18,642 bases of DNA from NCBI GenBank assembly GCA_017883125.1, contig JADGOD010000102.1, forward strand, positions 1-18,642. Reading direction: 5' to 3'. The notes under the pieces were generated by a model. The model saw nothing but the letters and a program-made list of their open reading frames with translations. It did no database searches and was not told the origin of the DNA. Positions 13,105 through 18,642 of this stretch are shown one piece after another (positions within the stretch are counted from its first letter, which is position 1; the number at the start of each line of letters is the position of its first letter). The DNA is from Acidimicrobiales bacterium (GTDB lineage Bacteria > Actinomycetota > Acidimicrobiia > Acidimicrobiales > RAAP-2). Both the position numbers and the translations under genes were made by a program.

Positions 13105-14521
13105 CCCGGTAGCTCGGGCACGGGTCGTCGTCGTCGGCCTGGGTCCGGCGGGCGCCGATCTCCTCGCCCCGGTTGCTGTCGCCCGCCTCAGCGGCGAAGC
13201 CCCAACCTTCTTGAGGACCAGGATCCATCCTGCGGCCACCGCGTTCGGGCACCTTGAGAGCTTCGACTCGTTCTATGAGCAGCTCGATGACTTCCAAGAG
13301 GTCTACGAGCGGATCGTCGACACGCTGGTCGAGACGGCCCTGGCGTCCGGTGAGGTCGTCTATGGGGTCCCGGGCTCTCCGCTGGTGGCCGAGCGAACGG
13401 TTGAGCTGCTTCGAGAGCGGCCTGAGATCGAGCTGGTCGTCGTCCCCGCGCTCTCCTTCGTCGATCTGGCCTGGGCGGCCCTCGGGGTCGATCCCCTCGA
13501 GACCCAGGCCCGGATCGTCGACGCCACGGCCATCGGGGACCGGCTCCGAGGTCCCGGTCCGATCCTGGTCACCCAGTGCTACTCCACCGCAGTGCTCTCC
13601 TCGGTGAAGCTGGCCGTCGACGCCGATCTCCTGGAGGCGCCGCCGAGGGTCATCCTCCTCCACCACCTGGGCCTGGACGATGAGCGGGTCGTCGAGATGG
13701 GGATCGACGATCTCGACCGGGTCGAGACGGTCGACCATCTCACGAGCGTCTACATCCCGACGCTCCGCACCGTGGGTCCCGCGGCGGAGGATCTCGTCGA
13801 CCTGATGACGAGGCTCCGGGCGGAGTGCCCCTGGGACCAGCGCCAGACCCACGCATCGCTGACCCGGCACCTCCTCGAAGAGGCCTACGAGGCTCTGGAG
13901 GCCCTTGAGAACCTCACGGAGGCGATCGAGACCGGAGCGGGGGTCGACGAGGCCTACGAGCATGCAGCCGAGGAGCTCGGCGACGTCGTGTTCCAGGTCG
14001 TCTTCCATGCGCATCTCGCCGCGGAGGAGGGGTACTTCGACCTCACCCAGGTGCTCGACGGCGTGCGGACCAAGCTGATCAGCCGGCACCCCCACGTCTT
14101 CGGTGATGTCGTCGTCTCGGGTCCCGACGAGGTGGCCTCGAACTGGGAGGACCTCAAGAGGGCGGAGAAGGGCCGCGCTTCGGTGACCGACGGGATCCCC
14201 GCCGCGCTCCCGTCGCTGACCCGCTACATCAAGCTCCGCCGGAAGGCGGCGGCCATCGGGATGGCGGAGCCGAGCGCCGAGGCAACGCGCGATGAGCTGC
14301 GCGGTCTGATCGACACCATGGATCTCGACGCCCTGGTTCCCTCGGGCGATGCTGACTCTGCCTCGAGCGGTCCGATCGCCGAGCACCTCGGGAAGCTCCT
14401 GGCGGCGAGCGCGGAGCTGTCGCGGCTGGCGGGCATCGACCCCGAGCTGGCCTTGCGACACCGGGCCGATGCGCTTCGTGCGGCGATCCTCGATGCGGAG
14501 GGCGAACAAGGCTCTTCGTGA
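13088..14521 (+). CDS. mazG: tetrapyrrole-methylase-like / MazG nucleotide pyrophosphohydrolase fusion (YabN type)
   Basis: This 477-aa protein has two parts. Residues 12-225 are a SAM-dependent TP-methylase fold (VVVVGLGPAGADLL at 13-26, YGVPGSPLVAE at 92-102), as in B. subtilis YabN; the function of this half is not established. Residues 236-350 are a MazG domain with CPWDQRQTHASL (247-258), the EExxE-type LLEEAYE (262-268) and EELGD (295-299), which bind Mg2+ to hydrolyse NTPs to NMP and PPi, probably to remove damaged nucleotides or modulate ppGpp. A second MazG repeat (370-475) is recognisable but its metal motif reads EHLGK, so it is probably structural. The GTG start overlaps the previous gene by 17 bases and no later in-frame start precedes the domain. 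Confidence 0.9.
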   Translation: MPPRTDPVARARVVVVGLGPAGADLLAPVAVARLSGEAPTFLRTRIHPAATAFGHLESFDSFYEQLDDFQEVYERIVDTLVETALASGEVVYGVPGSPLVAERTVELLRERPEIELVVVPALSFVDLAWAALGVDPLETQARIVDATAIGDRLRGPGPILVTQCYSTAVLSSVKLAVDADLLEAPPRVILLHHLGLDDERVVEMGIDDLDRVETVDHLTSVYIPTLRTVGPAAEDLVDLMTRLRAECPWDQRQTHASLTRHLLEEAYEALEALENLTEAIETGAGVDEAYEHAAEELGDVVFQVVFHAHLAAEEGYFDLTQVLDGVRTKLISRHPHVFGDVVVSGPDEVASNWEDLKRAEKGRASVTDGIPAALPSLTRYIKLRRKAAAIGMAEPSAEATRDELRGLIDTMDLDALVPSGDADSASSGPIAEHLGKLLAASAELSRLAGIDPELALRHRADALRAAILDAEGEQGSS

Positions 14522-14591
14522 GGTGCCACGAGGTGGGAGCGGGGGAGCGGTAGCGTGATCATGTCCCTGTGTCGGCCGAGTGGGAGCCCCG

Positions 14592-15887
14592 ATGAGCGCA
14601 ATTGAGATCGTGATCGGGCGTCAAGTCCTTGACTCGCGTGGGAACCCCACCGTGGAGGCTGAAGTGGTCCTCGAGAGCGGCGCCCGCGGCAGGGCCATCT
14701 CCCCGTCGGGTGCGTCGACTGGGGTCCACGAGGCAGTCGAGCTCCGAGACGGTGGCACCGAGTGGATGGGCAAGGGCGTCTCCCAGGCCGTGGCCAATGT
14801 CAACGGTGAGATCGCCGCCATCCTCGAAGACATGGAGTCGATCGATCAGCGGGCGATTGACCGCACGCTGATCGAGGCCGATGGCACCTCGAACAAGGGC
14901 CGGCTCGGAGCCAACGCCATGCTGGCGGTCTCTCTGGCGGTCGCCAAGGCGACGGCGGCCGAGCTCGACCTCCCGCTCTACCGGTCGATCGGCGGAGCGA
15001 ACGCCCACGTGCTTCCCGTGCCGATGATGAACGTCATCAACGGCGGAGCCCACGCGCTCAACTCGATCGACTTCCAGGAGTACATGGTCATGCCGGTGGG
15101 GGCCGCGTCGTTCTCCGAGGCGCTGCGCTGGGGGACCGAGTGCTACCACGCGCTCAAGTCGGTCTTGGCGACTCGCGGCCTGTCGACAGCGGTGGGTGAT
15201 GAAGGCGGGTTCGCCCCTGACCTCCCGAACAACGAAGAAGCGGTCAAGGTCCTCATGGAGGCCATCGAGGCAGCCGGACGGATCCCCGGCGAGGAGATCG
15301 CCATCGCCCTCGACCCGGCCACCTCCGAGCTGTGGCGCGACGGGGTCTACGTCCTCGCGGGGGAAGGCCGGACGCTGAGCCCCTCGGAGCTCGCCGACTA
15401 CTGGGTCGATCTGGCCGACCGCTATCCGATCGTCTCGATCGAGGACGGGATGGCCGAGGAGGACTGGGACGGCTGGACGGATCTCACCGCGAAGCTGGGT
15501 GATCGCGTGCAGCTGGTGGGCGATGACCTCTTCGTCACCAACGTCGAGCTTCTCGGCAAGGGCATCGACCGAGGCGTGGCGAACTCGATCCTCATCAAGC
15601 TCAACCAGATCGGGACGCTGACCGAGACGCTCGAGACCGTGTCGCTGGCCACCATGAACTCCTATCGCTCGGTGATCTCCCATCGCTCCGGCGAGAGCGA
15701 GGACGTCACGATCGCCGATCTCGCGGTGGCGACCAACGCGGGGCAGATCAAGACCGGCGCCCCGTGTCGCTCGGACAGGGTGGCGAAGTACAACCAGCTG
15801 CTCCGCATCGAAGAGGAGCTCGGTGACGAGGCGCGGTTCTTGGGAGCCACGGCGCTCTCGCGAAAGATGCACGGTGGTGGCCGCTAG
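14592..15887 (+). CDS. eno: enolase
   Basis: This 431-aa glycolytic enzyme converts 2-phosphoglycerate to phosphoenolpyruvate. Features include LDSRGNPTVE (13-22), the mobile loop SGASTG (39-44), GGAHALNSIDFQEYMVMP, VGDEGGFAPDL, the Mg2+ ligands in SIEDG and GDDLFVTN, the catalytic-lysine region SILIKLNQIGTLTET, SHRSGESED and the C-terminal KTGAPCRSDRVAKYNQLLRIEE. Length is normal and no residue looks lost. ATG at 14592 with GGGAG upstream (14582-14586) is preferred to GTG at 14580, because family homology begins IEIVIGR right after it. TAGCGT at 14551-14556 may be its -10. The next gene starts inside its last codons, so eno, the ftsB-like gene, the DUF501 gene and ppx form one unit. Confidence 0.97.
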   Translation: MSAIEIVIGRQVLDSRGNPTVEAEVVLESGARGRAISPSGASTGVHEAVELRDGGTEWMGKGVSQAVANVNGEIAAILEDMESIDQRAIDRTLIEADGTSNKGRLGANAMLAVSLAVAKATAAELDLPLYRSIGGANAHVLPVPMMNVINGGAHALNSIDFQEYMVMPVGAASFSEALRWGTECYHALKSVLATRGLSTAVGDEGGFAPDLPNNEEAVKVLMEAIEAAGRIPGEEIAIALDPATSELWRDGVYVLAGEGRTLSPSELADYWVDLADRYPIVSIEDGMAEEDWDGWTDLTAKLGDRVQLVGDDLFVTNVELLGKGIDRGVANSILIKLNQIGTLTETLETVSLATMNSYRSVISHRSGESEDVTIADLAVATNAGQIKTGAPCRSDRVAKYNQLLRIEEELGDEARFLGATALSRKMHGGGR

Positions 15888-16452
15888 CCGACGGCGCGCT
15901 GCGCCCGCCCGCCGGTCCCCCTCGAACTCGGGGAGCCGTGGCGCTCAGCGCCGTCGCGAGCAGCAACGGCGAGGGCGGCTGCTGCTCGCGTGCTCGATCG
16001 TCGTCTCGGCTCTGATGGTCGTGGCGTGGTTCCCCGCATCATCGCTGCTCTCACAACGCCAGCACCTCAGTGCGGCAAGCGCCCAGCTGGCCTCGCTCAA
16101 GGCACAGGACCGAGCCCTGGGGCGCCAGCAGGCCACGCTGACGTCGCCTGCCGACGTCAGCCGCCTGGCCCGCGAGCAGTATCAGCTCGTCGAGCCAGGT
16201 CAGCGGCTCTTCCAGGTCCTCCCTCGCGCCGGGACGCCCACGCCTGCCGGAACCGGCCAAGCCCCGTATCCGGGCGATCCCGGGCTGACCAAGCCCGTGG
16301 CTCCGTCAGCGGTGGCGCTGCTCGGTTCGGCCGCCGGCACCCCGACGTCGAAGACGACCCAGGGTGCGGGGAGCACGCATCGCTCGACCAACCCCGCGCA
16401 CCAGGGCTTGGCGCAGCGGATCCTTGGAACGCTCGCCTTCTGGCGGCGATGA
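15877..16452 (+). CDS. septum formation initiator, FtsB/DivIC-like
   Basis: This 191-aa bitopic division protein has a basic cytoplasmic N-terminus (Arg-rich, 5-34), one transmembrane span (about 35-57) and then a coiled coil (58-90) with the family's following segment AREQYQLVEPGQRLFQVLP (98-116). A low-complexity Pro/Thr/Ala tail completes it. Family members link FtsL/FtsQ to the divisome. GTG at 15877 lies inside the eno 3' end (11-bp overlap including the stop); GTG at 15874 is an equal alternative. Actinobacteria commonly have a DivIC-type gene after eno, which supports the call. Whether it is FtsB or DivIC by orthology cannot be settled here. Confidence 0.88.
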   Translation: MAASRRRAAPARRSPSNSGSRGAQRRREQQRRGRLLLACSIVVSALMVVAWFPASSLLSQRQHLSAASAQLASLKAQDRALGRQQATLTSPADVSRLAREQYQLVEPGQRLFQVLPRAGTPTPAGTGQAPYPGDPGLTKPVAPSAVALLGSAAGTPTSKTTQGAGSTHRSTNPAHQGLAQRILGTLAFWRR

Positions 16453-16961
16453 CCCTCCCTGCTCCCCGAGACTCTGACGTCGTCGCCGTGGCCGCCCTCC
16501 TCGGGCGAGAGCCAGCCGGTCGCTTCCACGTCGTCATCCGTCGGCCCGACGGCTCTCCGGTGGTCATCGAGAACGCCCCGCATCTCGACGACGGGACGCC
16601 GATGCCGACCCTCTTCTGGCTGATCGACCCGTCGTTGCGCGAACAGGTGAGCCGCCTCGAGGCCGCCGGCGGCGTCCGCCGCCTCGAGGCCGCCGTCGAC
16701 CCTGTGGAGCTCAAGGTCGCGCACGATCGCTACGCCGCGCGCCGGGACACCCTCGTCGAGCGGCACGACCTCCCCCAGCCCTCAGGGGGCGTGGGCGGGA
16801 CGCGGACCGGGGTCAAGTGCCTTCACGCCCATCTGGCAGCGTTTCTCGCCGGGATGCCTGACCCCGTCGGCGAGGTGGTGGCCAGCGAGGTGGATCTCGG
16901 CTTGCTGAGCCCCCAACCGCCGCCGATCTCGTCGGTGGCTGTGGAAGGCTCGGAGCCGTGA
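16449..16961 (+). CDS. DUF501 family protein
   Basis: This 170-aa cytoplasmic protein belongs to the DUF501 family, which is of unknown function and regularly found between the DivIC and Ppx genes in actinobacteria. Recognisable parts are LLGREPAGRFHVVIRRPDG (17-35), PTLFWLIDP (53-61), LEAAGGVRRLEAAV (70-83) and the conserved GTRTGVKCLHAHLA (117-130), whose C124, H126 and H128 resemble a metal or catalytic site. The ATG overlaps the upstream stop by four bases (ATGA) and the stop overlaps the ppx GTG by four (GTGA). An 18-bp direct repeat lies inside the gene; see that entry. No function is proposed. Confidence 0.88.
   Translation: MTLPAPRDSDVVAVAALLGREPAGRFHVVIRRPDGSPVVIENAPHLDDGTPMPTLFWLIDPSLREQVSRLEAAGGVRRLEAAVDPVELKVAHDRYAARRDTLVERHDLPQPSGGVGGTRTGVKCLHAHLAAFLAGMPDPVGEVVASEVDLGLLSPQPPPISSVAVEGSEP
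16651..16695 (+). repeat. 18-bp tandem-type direct repeat inside the DUF501 gene
   Basis: GCCGCCTCGAGGCCGCCG occurs at 16651-16668 and again at 16678-16695, a 27-bp offset equal to nine codons. It encodes the doubled RLEAA of RLEAAGGVRRLEAA. It may be a small in-frame duplication, or simply the helix repeat normal to this family. Confidence 0.6.
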
Positions 16962-17884
16962 CGCACAGAGTCCTCGCTGCCCTCGATTGCGGGACGAACT
17001 CGACGCGCCTGTTGGTCGAATCCGACTCGGGGGACGTCTTGGCTCGCGAGATGCGGATCACACGCCTCGGCCAGGGGGTCGATGCCACCGGTGCGCTCAG
17101 CGACGAGGCGATGGGAAGGACCCTCGGGGTCCTCGCCGAGTACCGGACGATCATGGACGCCTGCGGCGTGACTGCCGGTCGCCTCGCCGCCACCTCAGCG
17201 GCCCGCGATGCATCGAACGGCCCCGCCTTCCTCCTCGAGGCGTCCAAGGTCTCTGGGGTCGACGCAGAGATCCTCTCAGGAGAAGAAGAGGGCCGACTCT
17301 CGTTCACCGGTGCGATGGCCGGCCTCGAGCCGGCCGCCGGCGACAACCTCGTCCTCGACATCGGCGGAGGCTCGACGGAGATCGTGATGGTCCGTGACGG
17401 GCGGCTGGCGGCGCACTCCATGCAGGTCGGATGCGTCCGGGTCTCGGAGCGCACCCTGGCCAACGATCCGCCGACCGCCGAGGACCTCGCCGGCGCGCGG
17501 GCGATGGCCGAGGCAGCGCTCGACGGAGCCTTCCAAGCGATGCCCGCTCTCGGCGCCCTGGCACCCGAGAGCCGACTGGTCGGGCTGGCGGGGACGGTGG
17601 CCACGCTGGCGATGATCGACCTCGAGCTCGAGGAGTACGACCGGGATCGGGTGCACCACCACTGGCTCAGCCTGGAGCGGATCCGCCACTGGTGCGACCT
17701 CCTCGCCGCGGAGTCCTCGGCGGATCGAGCGCGTCGAGCTGGCATGGTCCCTGGACGCGAAGACATCATCGTGGGCGGTCTCGTCGTCTTGGTGGCGACC
17801 ATCGAGCGACTTGGTCTGGACGGCTGCCTCAGCTCAGAGTCCGACATTCTCGACGGCATGGTGGCCTCACTTCGGTCCTGGTGA
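16958..17884 (+). CDS. ppx: exopolyphosphatase / pppGpp phosphohydrolase family (Ppx/GppA)
   Basis: This 308-aa protein belongs to the ASKHA-fold Ppx/GppA family, which removes phosphate from polyphosphate or pppGpp. Visible motifs are the first phosphate loop ALDCGTNSTRLLV (8-20), the catalytic-glutamate region LSGEEEGRLSF (106-116), the second phosphate loop LDIGGGSTEIVMV (133-145) and GLAGTVATLA near 208-218. It is of the short form lacking the C-terminal HD-like domains of E. coli Ppx, as in the mycobacterial short Ppx proteins. Its GTG overlaps the DUF501 stop by four bases. It is the last gene of the eno unit. Polyphosphate versus pppGpp preference cannot be told from sequence. Confidence 0.92.
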   Translation: MTHRVLAALDCGTNSTRLLVESDSGDVLAREMRITRLGQGVDATGALSDEAMGRTLGVLAEYRTIMDACGVTAGRLAATSAARDASNGPAFLLEASKVSGVDAEILSGEEEGRLSFTGAMAGLEPAAGDNLVLDIGGGSTEIVMVRDGRLAAHSMQVGCVRVSERTLANDPPTAEDLAGARAMAEAALDGAFQAMPALGALAPESRLVGLAGTVATLAMIDLELEEYDRDRVHHHWLSLERIRHWCDLLAAESSADRARRAGMVPGREDIIVGGLVVLVATIERLGLDGCLSSESDILDGMVASLRSW

Positions 17885-17948
17885 GGCTGGCGGAGCGGCT
17901 CGAAGCCTGCAACGATTCACCCGTGTGGGTAGTCCGGGACGATTCTTG

Positions 17949-18572
17949 ATGCGTGCTGCTCGCTCACACGCCTCGCCGTCGCTGGTCCGTCACGGACGGC
18001 GTGTGACGTTGAGGACGATGAGCGCCGCCGACTACGACGAGTGGAGCGAGATCAGAACCCGTTGCCGTGACTGGCTCCTGCCGTGGGAGCCCCGGCCTGC
18101 TGGGGCACCGGCTCCGCTTGAAGACCGCCACAGCTTCGGTGCTCGGTGCTCGATGCGCGAGCGAGAGAGGCAGCTCGGTACGGGCTACGGGTTCGGCATC
18201 TTCGCCGGTGGACGCCTGGTGGGCGAGCTGACGCTCTCCTCGGTGCAGAGGGGCCCGTTCCAGGGGGCCTCCATCGGCTACTGGGTCGATCACGCCCAAG
18301 CCGGTCGGGGCTACGTGCCCGAGGCGGTGGCTGTGGCGTTGGGGTTCGCGTTCGACGATCTCGACCTCCACCGGATCGAGATCTCGATCATCCCGCGCAA
18401 CGAGCGATCGCTCCGCGTCGTCGAGAAGCTGGGGATCCGCATGGAGGGAGTCGCCCTGCGCTATCTCCAGATCGACGGCATCTGGGAGGACCACGCCCGC
18501 TTCGCGATCACCGCCGAAGAGTGGGTTGTTCGGCGAGACGAGTTCATGGAGAGCTGGATCGAGGGTCCCTGA
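17949..18572 (+). CDS. GNAT N-acetyltransferase, RimJ/RimL type
   Basis: This 207-aa acetyltransferase resembles the RimJ/RimL group, which acetylates N-termini of ribosomal proteins or other amines from acetyl-CoA. A beta strand RRVTLRTMSAADYDEW (17-32), GFGIFAGGRLVGELTL (81-96), GASIGYWVD (106-114), the acetyl-CoA loop QAGRGYVPEAV (117-127), HRIEISIIPRNERSLRVVEK (141-160) and the GVALRYLQIDG segment are typical. ATG at 17949 follows ppx by 64 bp with no clear Shine-Dalgarno; GTG at 18001 (VTLRTMSA) is a possible later start. The substrate is not evident. The 64-bp gap before it contains no gene I can support. Confidence 0.85.
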   Translation: MRAARSHASPSLVRHGRRVTLRTMSAADYDEWSEIRTRCRDWLLPWEPRPAGAPAPLEDRHSFGARCSMRERERQLGTGYGFGIFAGGRLVGELTLSSVQRGPFQGASIGYWVDHAQAGRGYVPEAVAVALGFAFDDLDLHRIEISIIPRNERSLRVVEKLGIRMEGVALRYLQIDGIWEDHARFAITAEEWVVRRDEFMESWIEGP

Positions 18573-18576
18573 AGGA

Positions 18577-18642
18577 TCACTCCCGGTCGACGACGGCCGG
18601 AGAGTGACGGAAGAACTGCTCGACATCGTGCTCGTAGCGGTA
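18577..18642 (-). CDS. possible C-terminal end of a convergent gene
   Basis: On the minus strand a frame is open from the window edge to a TGA at 18579-18577 and would encode 21 residues ending HSPAVVDRE. It lies four bases beyond the GNAT stop, a normal convergent arrangement. The fragment is too short to assign to a family, and an open frame of 21 codons in GC-rich DNA is weak evidence. Confidence 0.3.
   Translation of the reverse strand, partial: YRYEHDVEQFFRHSPAVVDRE

Noticed and set aside
13064..14509. 481-codon minus-strand frame opposite the MazG-type gene
   Set aside because: Antisense shadow of a gene with clear MazG motifs; no motif of its own.
17885..17948. Sequence after ppx resembling the 5' part of a tRNA-Leu/Ser (GGCTGGCGGAGCGGCTCGAA)
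   Set aside because: No anticodon stem, T-loop or matching acceptor strand follows, so no cloverleaf can be formed; the likeness is limited to a D-arm-like stretch.

Overview
The window is GC-rich actinobacterial chromosome. Gene content and order (tRNA-Gln, glmU, prs, L25/Ctc, pth, mfd, a PpiC-type foldase, a YabN/MazG fusion, enolase, an FtsB/DivIC-like protein, DUF501, Ppx/GppA) match the conserved housekeeping neighbourhood of Actinomycetota, part of which is shared with Firmicutes. Many GTG starts, 4-bp gene overlaps and few intergenic gaps fit this. Acidimicrobiia is my best guess at class level, but that is inference from gene style only. I see no insertion sequence, phage gene, CRISPR array or rRNA.

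Positions 1-4748 (all minus strand) are the less ordinary part. In transcription order they hold a 100-aa single-span membrane protein with a Ser/Thr/Ala tail ending TGGS, an OmpR-family response regulator and its HAMP histidine kinase (GTGA overlap), a ~110-bp regulatory gap, and then a tightly coupled redox cassette. The cassette comprises a second single-span protein (121 aa, Gly/Ser/Thr/Pro tail, also ending TGGS), an ApbE-type FAD:protein FMN transferase with no signal peptide, a ferric-reductase-like b-type cytochrome with two His pairs, and the N-terminus of a NuoF/51-kDa-like flavoprotein cut by the window edge. Every junction in the cassette is a 4-bp ATGA or GTGA overlap. The classical FMN_bind acceptor protein expected beside ApbE is not visible.

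Positions 4749-4882 form a divergent promoter region with an 11-bp-period direct repeat (CTGAG half-sites) typical of OmpR-family operators. Related CTAAG/CTGAA elements lie in front of the redox cassette, so the two-component system probably controls its neighbours. tRNA-Gln(TTG) follows at 4883.

Positions 5014-18572 (all plus strand) hold the housekeeping genes. They supply UDP-sugar synthesis (a short GlmU lacking the acetyltransferase active site), PRPP (Prs), ribosome function (L25, Pth), transcription-coupled repair (Mfd), extracytoplasmic folding (PpiC-like), nucleotide-pool cleaning (MazG), glycolysis (Eno), division (FtsB-like) and polyphosphate/ppGpp metabolism (Ppx/GppA), followed by a RimJ/RimL-type GNAT acetyltransferase. 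A fragment of a convergent minus-strand reading frame may enter at the right edge.
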